Assembly: GCF_008244685.1 (NCBI RefSeq)
Contig: NZ_VTFT01000001.1
Span: 1,839,248-1,903,247, forward strand
Direction of reading: 5' to 3'
Length of the DNA stretch: 64,000 nt
Origin: Luteimonas viscosa
GTDB taxonomy: Bacteria > Pseudomonadota > Gammaproteobacteria > Xanthomonadales > Xanthomonadaceae
Shown piece by piece: positions 38,827 to 48,115 of the stretch (position 1 is the stretch's first letter; each line of letters begins with the position of its first letter). The position numbers were made by a program, and so were the translations under genes. Under the pieces are notes generated by a model that saw only the letters and a program-made list of their open reading frames with translations, was not told the origin of the DNA and searched no databases.

Positions 38827-38933
38827 GCCGCATCTCCCGCAGGTCTGGTGCCCGCCAGGGCGACCTCGCACGGCACCGGGTCAAGTCATTGATCTGACAC
38901 ATTTCCCGCCCGACGGCCCGCCCCGGACCTCGA

Positions 38934-38950
38934 TTGGCACGCATGTTGCG
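38934..38950 (+). promoter_or_regulatory. sigma-54 promoter of narK-nirBD-nasA-cobA
   Basis: TTGGCACGCATGTTGCG matches the -24/-12 consensus (TGGCAC-N5-TTGC) with the correct 12-base GG-to-GC offset. Transcription should begin near 38960, giving a leader of about 197 bases before narK. Confidence 0.85.
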
Positions 38951-38964
38951 TTGCAATAACCGTC

Positions 38965-39019
38965 GGGCGCAAAGCCGCGTCCACGACAACCCGATTACGA
39001 CCCGAGGCCAACGGCGGCC
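38965..39019 (+). promoter_or_regulatory. paired ANTAR-target hairpins in the narK leader
   Basis: Hairpin 1 (38965-38982) has a 6-bp stem, GGGCGC with GCGTCC (one G-U pair), closing the hexaloop AAAGCC. Hairpin 2 (39006-39019) has a 4-bp stem, GGCC with GGCC, closing AACGGC. Both loops carry A at position 1 and G at position 4, the rule for ANTAR (NasR/NasT/AmiR) RNA targets. They precede the leader terminator, which is the geometry expected for antitermination. Confidence 0.75.
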
Positions 39020-39032
39020 GAAGGTCGCCGAC

Positions 39033-39078
39033 AACGGCGTCTCTCCGGCCCCCACCGGAGGACGCCGTTTTTCGTTTT
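39033..39078 (+). terminator. leader attenuator terminator upstream of narK
   Basis: A 15-bp stem (AACGGCGTC-T-CTCCGG with CCGGAG-GACGCCGTT, one bulged T) and a C-rich loop are followed by TTTTTCGTTTT. It ends 78 bases before the narK start, inside the predicted leader RNA, so it should stop transcription unless NasT intervenes. CGCCG at 39026-39030 could pair with the left arm and compete with it. Confidence 0.88.
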
Positions 39079-39156
39079 CGCCCTTCCTTTTCCGGCGGCC
39101 CGCGCGGGTGTGGTTGTACCCGGCAACGGCGGCCTCCTCCCACGGAGAGTGCGCGG

Positions 39157-40365
39157 ATGAATCGTTCCTTCTGGCAGGCCGGGCACACGCCCACGCTGCT
39201 GTCGGCCTTCCTCTATTTCGACCTGAGCTTCATGGTCTGGTACCTGCTCGGACCGATGCAGGTGCAGATCGCCGGGGCGCTGCTGCTCGACACCCAGCAG
39301 CGCGCGCTGATGGTGGCGGTGCCGATCCTGTCGGGCGCGGTGCTGCGCCTGTTCCTAGGCCTGCTGGCCGACCGCATCGGCGCGAAACGCACCGGCCTGC
39401 TGGCGCAGGCGCTGGTGATCGCGGCGCTGATGGCGGCATGGACGCTGGGCGTGCACAGCTTCGGCCAGGCGTTGCTGCTGGGACTGATGCTGGGCGTGGC
39501 CGGCGCCTCGTTCGCGGTGGCGCTGCCGCTGGCGTCGCGTTGGTATCCGCCCGAGCACCAGGGCACGGCGATGGGCATCGCGGGCGCCGGCAATTCCGGC
39601 ACCGTGCTCGCCGCGCTGTTCGCACCGCTGCTGGCGACGATGTTCGGCTTCCGCAACGTGTTCGGCCTGGCCTGCATTCCGCTGCTGGTGGTGCTGGTGG
39701 TGTTCGCGGTGTGCGCGAAGGACGCGCCGGTACCGGTCGCACGCAAGAGCCTTCGCGACTACGCGCACGTGCTGGTCGGCAACCGCGACTCGTGGTGGTT
39801 CATGTTCTTCTATGCGATCACCTTCGGCGGCTTCGTCGGCTTCGCCAGCGCGTTGCCGGGCTACTTCCACGACCAGTTCGGCTTCGAGCCGAAGATCGCC
39901 GGCTGGGCCACCGCGGCCTGCGTGCTGGCCGGCTCGGTGATGCGCCCGATCGGCGGCGTGATCGCCGACCGCATCGGCGGCACGCGCACGCTGCTGGCGG
40001 TGTACCTGTCGGTGGCCCTGCTGGTGGGCGGCGCGGCGCTGGGGCTCGGCGGCACCGCCGGCGTGGTGCTGCTGTTCGTCCTGACACTGCTGTGCCTGGG
40101 CGCCGGCAACGGCGCGGTGTTCCAGCTGGTGCCGCAGCGCTTCGGCCGGGAGATCGGTCTGATGACCGGACTGATCGGCATGGCCGGCGGCGTCGGCGGC
40201 TTCGTGCTCGCCGCGGGGCTTGGCGTGATCAAGCAGCACGGCGGCAGCTACGCGCCGGGACTGTGGCTGTTCGCCGGCATCGCCCTGCTCGCCTGGGGGC
40301 TGCTGCGCAGCGTCACCCACCAGTGGCGCAGCCGCTGGATGGCGCTCGGCACCGCACGCATCTGA
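39157..40365 (+). CDS. narK: NarK/NasA-family nitrate/nitrite transporter
   Basis: A 402-residue major-facilitator protein of the nitrate/nitrite porter family with about 12 hydrophobic helices. Signature segments are visible: the N-terminal LSFMVWYLLGP, the inter-helix RLFLGLLADRIGAKR, the nitrate-signature-like AGAGNSGT, and a second MPRIGGVIADRIGGTR-type loop. It brings nitrate into the cell (or exports nitrite) and heads the assimilation operon, following the NtrC/sigma-54/ANTAR control region. The ATG at 39157 is preceded by a GGAGAG-type ribosome site. Confidence 0.94.
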   Translation: MNRSFWQAGHTPTLLSAFLYFDLSFMVWYLLGPMQVQIAGALLLDTQQRALMVAVPILSGAVLRLFLGLLADRIGAKRTGLLAQALVIAALMAAWTLGVHSFGQALLLGLMLGVAGASFAVALPLASRWYPPEHQGTAMGIAGAGNSGTVLAALFAPLLATMFGFRNVFGLACIPLLVVLVVFAVCAKDAPVPVARKSLRDYAHVLVGNRDSWWFMFFYAITFGGFVGFASALPGYFHDQFGFEPKIAGWATAACVLAGSVMRPIGGVIADRIGGTRTLLAVYLSVALLVGGAALGLGGTAGVVLLFVLTLLCLGAGNGAVFQLVPQRFGREIGLMTGLIGMAGGVGGFVLAAGLGVIKQHGGSYAPGLWLFAGIALLAWGLLRSVTHQWRSRWMALGTARI

Positions 40366-40378
40366 CCGGGATCCCACG

Positions 40379-42835
40379 ATGAAGAAGCCACGCCTGGTGG
40401 TGGTCGGCAACGGCATGGCCGGCATCCGCACGCTCGAGGAACTGCTCAAGCTGCAGCCGGACATGTACGAGATCACGGTGTTCGGTGCCGAGCCGCACCC
40501 GAACTACAACCGCATCCTGCTCTCGCCGGTGCTGGCCGGCGAGCAGGACTTCGACGAGATCGTGCTCAATCCGCTGTCGTGGTACGCGGACCATGGCATC
40601 ACCCTGCACCTGGGCAAGGAGGTCACGCGGATCGACCGCGTGCGCCGCAAGGTCATCGCCAGCGACGGCACGCAGGCCGAGTACGACCGCCTGCTGCTGG
40701 CGACCGGCTCGGTGCCCTTCATCCTCCCGGTGCCCGGCAAGGACCTGAAGGGCGTGATCGGCTACCGCGACATCCACGACACCCGCACCATGATCGATAC
40801 CGCGAAGGTGAAGACGCACGCGGTGGTGATCGGCGGCGGCCTGCTGGGGCTGGAAGCGGCGAACGGGCTGAAGTTGCGCGGCATGCAGGTCACCGTGGTG
40901 CACCTCGCGGGGTGGCTGCTGGAACGCCAGCTCGACCCGGTGGCCGGCGCGCTGCTGGAAAAATCGCTGTCGCAGCGCGGGCTCGATTTCCGGCTCAACA
41001 CCTCGACCACCGAGATCCTCGGCAACGGCACCGGCGAAGTCGTCGGCGTGCGCTTCTCCGACGGGGAAGAGGTCCCCGCCGACCTGGTGGTGATGGCCGC
41101 CGGCATCCGCCCCAACACCACGCTGGCGCAGGCGGCGGGCATCCACTGCAACCGCGGCATCGTGGTCAACGACACCCTGCAGACCTTCGATCCGCGCGTG
41201 TACGCGGTGGGCGAATGCGCCGCGCATCGCGGCATCGCCTACGGGCTGGTCGCGCCGCTGTTCGAGCAGGCCAAGATCTGCGCCAACCACCTGGCCACCT
41301 ACGGCATCGGCATCTACAAGGGCTCGTCGGTATCGACCAAGCTCAAGGTCACCGGCATCGACCTGTTCTCGGCCGGCGAGTTCATGGGCGGCGACGGCAC
41401 AGAGGAGATCGTGCTCTCCGATCCGGCCGGCGGCCTGTACAAGAAGCTGGTCATCCGCGACGACAGGCTCATCGGCGCCTGCCTCTACGGCGACACCGGC
41501 GACGGCGCCTGGTACTTCCGCCAGATCAAGGACGGTAGCCCGATCGGCGATCGGCGCGACACGCTCGCCTTCGGCGAGACCGCGCTGGGCGACAGCGGCA
41601 CCGGCGGCCAGGACCGTGCCGCGAGCATGGCCGACGCCGACGAAGTCTGCGGCTGCAACGGCGTGTGCAAGGGCACGATCGTCAAGGCGGTGCGCGAGCA
41701 GGGCCTGTTCACCGTCGACGAAGTGAAAAAGCACACCAAGGCCGCGAGTTCCTGCGGCTCGTGCACCGGCCTGGTCGAGCAGATCCTGATGAACTGCCTG
41801 GGCTCGAACTTCCAGGAAACACCGAAGACCAAGGCGGTGTGCGGCTGCACCGACCGCACCCACGCCGAAGTGCGCCAGGCGGTCCGCGAGCACCACCTGG
41901 TGAGCCACGCGCAGGCCTACGCCTTCATGGAATGGCGCACGCCCAACGGCTGCGCGACCTGTCGGCCGGCGATCAACTACTACATGCTCTCGACCTGGCC
42001 GCGCGAGGCGGTGGACGATCCGCAAAGCCGCTTCATCAACGAACGCGCGCACGCCAACATCCAGAAGGACGGCACGTTCTCGGTGATCCCGCAGATGAAG
42101 GGCGGGGTGACCAATGCGTCCGAGCTGCGCCGCATCGCCGACGTCGCCGACAAGTACGCGGTGCCGATGGTCAAGGTCACCGGCGGCCAGCGCATCGACC
42201 TGCTGGGGGTGAAGAAAGAAGACCTGGTGGGCGTGTGGAAGGACCTCGGGATGAAGTCCGGCCACGCCTACGGCAAGTCCATCCGCACGGTGAAGACCTG
42301 CGTGGGCAGCGAGTTCTGCCGCTTCGGCACCCAGAACAGCACGCAGATGGGCATCGACCTGGAAACGATGCTGGCCAACATGTGGAGCCCGCACAAGGTC
42401 AAGCTGGCGGTGTCGGGCTGCCCGCGCAACTGCGCCGAATCCGGCATCAAGGACGTAGGCATCATCGCGGTGGATTCGGGCTGGGAACTGCACGTCGGGG
42501 GCAACGGCGGAATCAAGACCGAAGTCGCGCGCTTCCTGTGCAAGGTCAGGACCGCCGAGGAGGTGAAGGAATACACCGGCGCGTTCCTGCAGCTCTATCG
42601 CGAGGAGGCCTACTACCTCGACCGCACCGTGCACTACATCGAGCGCGTCGGCCTGGACTACGTGAAGCAGAAGGTGGTGGAGGACGCGGCCAACCGCCGT
42701 GCCCTGTTCGAGCGCCTGCTGTTCGCACTCGAAGGCCTGCCCGATCCCTGGGCGGCACGCATCGCCGGCAGCACGCCGCGCGAATACGCGCCGCTGAAAC
42801 TCGCGCGGCCGATCGCCGTCGCACTGGAGGACTGA
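40379..42835 (+). CDS. nirB: assimilatory nitrite reductase [NAD(P)H] large subunit
   Basis: An 818-residue cytoplasmic flavo-siroheme enzyme that reduces nitrite to ammonium with NirD. It has an N-terminal FAD/NADH-binding part (about 1-310; VVGNGMAGIRTLEEL and VVIGGGLLGLEAANGL). A BFD-like [2Fe-2S] domain starts near residue 423 (CGCNGVCKG, CGSCTG). The C-terminal nitrite/sulfite reductase domain has the siroheme/4Fe-4S cysteines CVGSEFC (about 641-647) and CPRNC (about 681-685). It needs siroheme, which the flanking cysG-like and cobA genes would supply. Confidence 0.97.
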   Translation: MKKPRLVVVGNGMAGIRTLEELLKLQPDMYEITVFGAEPHPNYNRILLSPVLAGEQDFDEIVLNPLSWYADHGITLHLGKEVTRIDRVRRKVIASDGTQAEYDRLLLATGSVPFILPVPGKDLKGVIGYRDIHDTRTMIDTAKVKTHAVVIGGGLLGLEAANGLKLRGMQVTVVHLAGWLLERQLDPVAGALLEKSLSQRGLDFRLNTSTTEILGNGTGEVVGVRFSDGEEVPADLVVMAAGIRPNTTLAQAAGIHCNRGIVVNDTLQTFDPRVYAVGECAAHRGIAYGLVAPLFEQAKICANHLATYGIGIYKGSSVSTKLKVTGIDLFSAGEFMGGDGTEEIVLSDPAGGLYKKLVIRDDRLIGACLYGDTGDGAWYFRQIKDGSPIGDRRDTLAFGETALGDSGTGGQDRAASMADADEVCGCNGVCKGTIVKAVREQGLFTVDEVKKHTKAASSCGSCTGLVEQILMNCLGSNFQETPKTKAVCGCTDRTHAEVRQAVREHHLVSHAQAYAFMEWRTPNGCATCRPAINYYMLSTWPREAVDDPQSRFINERAHANIQKDGTFSVIPQMKGGVTNASELRRIADVADKYAVPMVKVTGGQRIDLLGVKKEDLVGVWKDLGMKSGHAYGKSIRTVKTCVGSEFCRFGTQNSTQMGIDLETMLANMWSPHKVKLAVSGCPRNCAESGIKDVGIIAVDSGWELHVGGNGGIKTEVARFLCKVRTAEEVKEYTGAFLQLYREEAYYLDRTVHYIERVGLDYVKQKVVEDAANRRALFERLLFALEGLPDPWAARIAGSTPREYAPLKLARPIAVALED

Positions 42836-42837
42836 GC

Positions 42838-43206
42838 ATGGCCGGCATCGACGCCTGGGTGCGCGTGTGCGCGATCGACGAGATCCCCGTGCTCGGCGCG
42901 CGCGTCCTGCAGTGCGAAGACGGCGACGACATCGCCCTGTTCCGCCCCGCCGCCGACCGCGTGTTCGCGCTGGCCGACCGCTGTCCGCACAAGGGCGGCC
43001 CGCTGTCGCAGGGCATTGTGTCCGGCGACAGCGTGACCTGCCCGCTGCACGGCTGGAATATCGCGCTCGACAGCGGCCAGGCCTGCGCGCCGGACGTGGG
43101 CTGCGCGCGGCGCTACGCGGTGGAACTGCGCGACGGCGTCGTGTGGCTGTCGCTGGTGTCGATGGCGCAGGTCGACGCCGGCGCCGCCGAGGCGGCCGCC
43201 GCCTGA
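42838..43206 (+). CDS. nirD: nitrite reductase small subunit (Rieske type)
   Basis: A 122-residue Rieske-like protein, the small subunit of NirBD. The [2Fe-2S] ligand motifs are intact, CPHKGG from residue 49 and CPLHGW from residue 68, whereas some NirD proteins have lost them. It starts two bases after the nirB stop, and its TGA shares one base with the nasA ATG, so expression is tightly coupled. Confidence 0.95.
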   Translation: MAGIDAWVRVCAIDEIPVLGARVLQCEDGDDIALFRPAADRVFALADRCPHKGGPLSQGIVSGDSVTCPLHGWNIALDSGQACAPDVGCARRYAVELRDGVVWLSLVSMAQVDAGAAEAAAA

Positions 43207-45974
43207 TGGACGGCACCGGCGCCGCGGGCCTGCCGGTCGAACGCCGCAGCACGCGTTCGACCTGCTGCTACTGCGGTGTCGGCTGCGGCGTCATCGTCCA
43301 CAGCGAACACGACGCGTCCGCTAGCGAACGCATCGTGTCGGTGGAGGGCGATCCACGGCATCCCGCCAACTTCGGCCGCCTGTGCAGCAAGGGACTGGCG
43401 CTGGCCGACAGCGCCCGCAGCGTGCAGGGCCGCGTACTGCAGCCGCAGCTGCGCGGCACGCGTAGCGAACCGCGCCGCCCGGTCGACTGGGGCCTGGCGC
43501 TGGACACCGTGGCCGAGCGCCTGTCGCGCATCGTCGAACGCCATGGCCCCGATTCCGTCGCCTTCTATCTCTCCGGCCAGTTGCTCACCGAGGACTACTA
43601 CGTCTTCAACAAGCTGGCCAAGGGCCTGCTGCGCACCAACAACATCGACACCAACTCGCGCCTGTGCATGTCCAGCGCGGTCACCGGCTACAAGCTCGCG
43701 TTCGGCGCCGACGGCCCGCCCACCTGCTACGAAGACCTCGAACACGCGAAGACCGTGCTGTTCGCCGGCAGCAATGCCGCCTACGCGCATCCGGTGCTGT
43801 TCCGCCGGCTGGAAGAGGCGAAGGCGCGAGATCCTGGCGTGCGCTGGATCGTGGTCGACCCGCGCCGCACCGACACCGCGGCGATGGCCGACCTGCACCT
43901 GGCGATCCAGCCCGGCACCGACGTGGCGCTGTTCAACGGCATGCTCCACCACCTGGTGTGGGAAGGGCTGCTCGACCAGGGTTTCATCGACGCGCACACC
44001 ACCGGTTTCGGCGAGCTCAAGGCGCTGCTGCGCGACTACACGCCGCGCATGTCGGCCGAGATCTGCGGCGTGCCGGCGCAGGACCTGGTCACCGCCGCGG
44101 AGTGGTTCGGCCGCAGCCCGGCGGCGCTGTCGCTGTACTGCATGGGCCTGAACCAGTCCGCGCACGGCACCGACAAGAACCTGGCGCTGATCCACCTGCA
44201 CCTGGCCACGCGCCAGCTCGGCCGCCCGGGGGCCGGACCGTTCTCGCTCACCGGGCAGCCGAACGCGATGGGCGGGCGCGAGGTCGGCGGCATGGCGACG
44301 ATGCTGGCCGCGCACCGCGAGATCACCGATGACGCGCATCGCGCCGAGGTCGAAACGTTGTGGCAACTCGCGCCGGGCAGCCTCTCGCCGCGTCCGGGGC
44401 TGGCGGCGGTCGAGTTGTTCGACGCGCTGCACAGCGGCAAGGTCAAGGCGGTGTGGATCGCCTGCACCAATCCCGCGCATTCGATGCCGGACATCGCCCG
44501 CGTGCGCGAGGCGCTGCGGCGCGCCGAGTACGTGATCGTGCAGGAGGCGTTCGCCGACACGGATACGGTGCCGTTCGCCGACGCGCTGCTGCCGGCCGCC
44601 ACCTGGGGCGAGAAGGACGGCACGGTGACCAATTCCGAGCGCCGCATCTCGCGCGTGCGCGCGGCCGTCGCGCCGCCCGGCCAGGCGAAACCGGACTGGT
44701 GGATCGCGCGCGAGGTCGCGCGCCGGATCGAGGCGCGGCTGGCCGCGCCGGGCGCCGCGCCGCTGTTCGAGGCCGACGCGCCCGAGCGGCTGTTCGACGA
44801 GCACCGCGCGCTGACCGTCGGCCGCGACCTCGACATCGGCGGGCTCGACTACGCGCGACTGGAACACGACGGCCCGCAGCAGTGGCCGTTCCCCGCGGGA
44901 CACGCGACCGGCGAGGCGCGCCGCTACGCCGACGGTCTGTTCGCCACCACCGATGGTCGCGCGCGCTTCCACGCCACGCCCTACAAGCCGGTGGCCGAAC
45001 AGACCTCGGCGCGTTTCCCGCTGCGCCTGCTCACCGGCCGCCTGCGCGACCAGTGGCACGGCATGTCGCGCACCGGACGCGTGCCGCAGCTGTTCGCGCA
45101 CAGCCCCGAACCCGGCCTGCGCATGCATCCGGACGATGCCGCGCGGCGTGGCCTCGAGGCCGGCGCGCTGGTGCGCATCGCCAGCAAGCGCGGTGAACTG
45201 GTGCTACCGCTGGAGCTGTCCGACGAAGTCGGCTCGGGCACGGTGTTCGCGGCGATGCACTGGAGCGGGCAGCACCTGTCCAGCGGCGGCATCAACGAGG
45301 TCAGCCTGCCCGCGGTGGACGCGCGCTCACGCCAGCCCGAGCTCAAGCACGCGGCGGTGCGGGTGGAAAAAGCGGAGTTCGGCTGGCACCTGCTGGCTGC
45401 GCGCCGCGGCGATGCGCTGGCGATGCGCGCGGCGCTGCAGCCGTTGCTGAAGGACTGCGGCTACGCCGGCGTGTCGCTGCACGCGGATCCCGCATCACAG
45501 GACGGCAGCGCGTGGCTGGTCATGCGCGCCGCGGCGACGGAGGCGATGCCGTCGGCATGGATGGAATCGCTGGAAAACGCGCTCTCGCTCACGCCGGGTG
45601 CGGACACGCTGGAATACCGCGACGCGCGCCGCGGCCTGCTCAAGCGCGTGGCCTGGCGCAGCGCGCATGAGGCGAACCTCATCGACGGCCTGCTCTGGGC
45701 CGATGCGCAGCCCGGTGGCGAGGCGCTGCTGCGCGCCGCGCTCGCCGGCGGCCCCTGGCAGGGGCCGCGGCTGGCTGCGTTCTCCGCATCGGCCGCCTTC
45801 GCGCGCGACCCGGTGGTGTGCGTCTGCCGCCAGGTCACCGAGTCGGCGATCCGCACTGCCGTGCAGGGCGGCGCCGACGTGCCTGCGCTCAAGGAGCGGC
45901 TCGGCTGCGGCACGGTCTGCGGCTCCTGCCTGCCGCAACTCGCGCGCCTGGCACGCGAATCGACCCATGCGTGA
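43206..45974 (+). CDS. nasA: assimilatory nitrate reductase catalytic subunit
   Basis: A 922-residue cytoplasmic molybdoenzyme that reduces nitrate to nitrite. The N-terminal [4Fe-4S] cluster uses the cysteines in CCYCGVGCGV (20-27) and CSKG near 60; the probable molybdenum ligand is the Cys near 154 in SRLCMSSA. Molybdopterin-binding domains follow, and the last about 55 residues form a BFD-like [2Fe-2S] domain (CVCRQVTES, CGTVCGSC), as in many single-chain Nas enzymes. It overlaps nirD at the start and is followed by the cobA-type gene. Confidence 0.96.
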   Translation: MDGTGAAGLPVERRSTRSTCCYCGVGCGVIVHSEHDASASERIVSVEGDPRHPANFGRLCSKGLALADSARSVQGRVLQPQLRGTRSEPRRPVDWGLALDTVAERLSRIVERHGPDSVAFYLSGQLLTEDYYVFNKLAKGLLRTNNIDTNSRLCMSSAVTGYKLAFGADGPPTCYEDLEHAKTVLFAGSNAAYAHPVLFRRLEEAKARDPGVRWIVVDPRRTDTAAMADLHLAIQPGTDVALFNGMLHHLVWEGLLDQGFIDAHTTGFGELKALLRDYTPRMSAEICGVPAQDLVTAAEWFGRSPAALSLYCMGLNQSAHGTDKNLALIHLHLATRQLGRPGAGPFSLTGQPNAMGGREVGGMATMLAAHREITDDAHRAEVETLWQLAPGSLSPRPGLAAVELFDALHSGKVKAVWIACTNPAHSMPDIARVREALRRAEYVIVQEAFADTDTVPFADALLPAATWGEKDGTVTNSERRISRVRAAVAPPGQAKPDWWIAREVARRIEARLAAPGAAPLFEADAPERLFDEHRALTVGRDLDIGGLDYARLEHDGPQQWPFPAGHATGEARRYADGLFATTDGRARFHATPYKPVAEQTSARFPLRLLTGRLRDQWHGMSRTGRVPQLFAHSPEPGLRMHPDDAARRGLEAGALVRIASKRGELVLPLELSDEVGSGTVFAAMHWSGQHLSSGGINEVSLPAVDARSRQPELKHAAVRVEKAEFGWHLLAARRGDALAMRAALQPLLKDCGYAGVSLHADPASQDGSAWLVMRAAATEAMPSAWMESLENALSLTPGADTLEYRDARRGLLKRVAWRSAHEANLIDGLLWADAQPGGEALLRAALAGGPWQGPRLAAFSASAAFARDPVVCVCRQVTESAIRTAVQGGADVPALKERLGCGTVCGSCLPQLARLARESTHA

Positions 45975-45999
45975 CGTCCCGTCCACCCCGGAGACCCCG

Positions 46000-46800
46000 A
46001 TGAGCATGCCCGCCAGCAACGACCCGCACGCGCCGCGACGCATTCCCGCCGACGTGGTGCTGCTGTCGGCAGGTCCCGGCGATCTCGAACTGCTCACCCT
46101 CAAGGCGGTGCGCGCACTGCAGGCGGCCGAAGTACTGCTGCTCGACGAACTGGTCGATCCGGGCATCGTCGAACTCGCGCCGCATGCGCGCGTGGTGCGC
46201 GTGGGCAAGCGCGGCGGCTGCCGCTCCACGCCGCAGGCCTTCATCTGCCGGCTGATGCGCCGCTACGCGCTGCAGGGCCTGCGCGTGGTGCGGGTGAAGG
46301 GCGGCGACGCGCTGCTGTTCGGCCGCGCCGGCGAGGAGATCGCATTCCTGCGCGCCGCCGGCGTGCCGGTGACGATCATCAACGGCGTCAGCGCGGCGTT
46401 CGCCGCCGCCGCCGCGCTGGGCGTCTCGCTCACCCATCGCGAACACTGCCACGGCATCAGCTTCGTCACCGCCCACACCGCCGACCATGGCGAACCCGAC
46501 TGGGCCGCGCTGTGCGCCACCGGCACCACACTCGCGATCTACATGGGCATGCGCCGCATCGGATCGCTGGCCCGATCGCTGCTGCGGCACCTGCCGTCAG
46601 ACACGCCCGCGGCAGTGGTCCTCGCCGCGAGCCAGCCCGGCGAACGGCGGCTGCTCACCACCTTGCGCGAGCTCGCCGCCGAAGCCGCCACCCTCGCCTC
46701 CGGACCGCCCGGCGTGATCCTGGTCGGCGCTGCACTGGGCGAAGCGGTGCCCGTGGCGCTGCCGGTCGACCCGTCACGCCACGCTGCCCGCCTGGCGTGA
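46000..46800 (+). CDS. cobA: uroporphyrinogen-III C-methyltransferase (SUMT)
   Basis: A 266-residue tetrapyrrole methylase that makes precorrin-2 from uroporphyrinogen III, the first step to siroheme. The SAM-site motifs [14 protein letters not shown] and [16 protein letters not shown] are clear. The usual PG(I/V)T segment reads INGVSAA here, with Asn for Pro. The start ATG at 46000 has a GGAG ribosome site six bases upstream; an upstream ATG at 45967 overlaps nasA. As the last gene of the nitrate operon it would complement the incomplete methyltransferase of the cysG-like protein. Confidence 0.9.
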   Translation: MSMPASNDPHAPRRIPADVVLLSAGPGDLELLTLKAVRALQAAEVLLLDELVDPGIVELAPHARVVRVGKRGGCRSTPQAFICRLMRRYALQGLRVVRVKGGDALLFGRAGEEIAFLRAAGVPVTIINGVSAAFAAAAALGVSLTHREHCHGISFVTAHTADHGEPDWAALCATGTTLAIYMGMRRIGSLARSLLRHLPSDTPAAVVLAASQPGERRLLTTLRELAAEAATLASGPPGVILVGAALGEAVPVALPVDPSRHAARLA

Positions 46801-46828
46801 CACGGCACCGCCGCGTCCGGCCGACAGG

Positions 46829-47083
46829 TCAGGTGCCGAGATGCTCGCGGCGGATCCCGGCGATCCTCGTCGCCACCTCGCTGTCGACGCCGTCGGCCTC
46901 GGCGCGGTCGAGCACATTCGCCAGCACCCGCTTCTCGTCCTCGTCGAGCCGGTGGTCGGCCAGCGCCATGGCCAGCAGCGACTCGAGCTCGGCCAGGTCC
47001 AGGCGCCCGTCATTGCTGAACACGGGCGTCGTGGCCAGCGCGAGCTGCAGGTGCGGCGGAAGACGTTCGGGCATTGCAGGCAT
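46829..47083 (-). CDS. small acidic protein, TerB-like
   Basis: An 84-residue protein on the opposite strand to the nitrate operon. The helical core [24 protein letters not shown] resembles the acidic helix pairs of TerB-fold proteins, but I cannot confirm membership. There is no signal peptide or cysteine. The start is ATG 47083, with a second Met at 47074. Its position between nasA-cobA and a yecA-type gene gives no functional clue. Confidence 0.55.
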   Translation of the reverse strand: MPAMPERLPPHLQLALATTPVFSNDGRLDLAELESLLAMALADHRLDEDEKRVLANVLDRAEADGVDSEVATRIAGIRREHLGT

Positions 47084-47293
47084 CCTTGTGCGGTTGGACA
47101 GGCGGAGGCGAACTTAGCACGTGCCATGCGGAAGGCGCCGCGATCCGGAGCGCGGGCACGCAGGGACCGCGACCCGGCGACGAGCCACCCTCCCGCGCCG
47201 CGGATACGTTGCCCGACCTGTACGCATCGACGGGGGCCCGGGTCCACGGTCGCCAGGGACTACCATGCACGCCTGTCCCCAACGGCACCCGCC

Positions 47294-48034
<741 letters not shown>

Positions 48035-48065
48035 GGCGACCGGCGACGGCCCCTCCCGCATAAGA

Positions 48066-48090
48066 CAAGGGCCGGACAGGCCGGCCCTTG
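48066..48090. terminator. bidirectional terminator between yecA-type gene and oleA
   Basis: A 10-bp perfect stem (CAAGGGCCGG with CCGGCCCTTG, loop ACAGG) lies between two convergent genes. Neither side has a long U-run, so it probably acts as a shared, weaker terminator. Confidence 0.65.
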
Positions 48091-48115
48091 CATCAGACCA
48101 TCATGGCCAGCGGTC

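Noticed and set aside
38761..39156. Coding gene between nasS and narK
   Set aside because: The frame here is open by composition only; the stretch is fully explained by NtrC sites, promoter, hairpins and a terminator.
40313..43252. Minus-strand 979-codon frame opposite nirB
   Set aside because: Antisense shadow; nirB has all siroheme and Fe-S motifs in its own frame.
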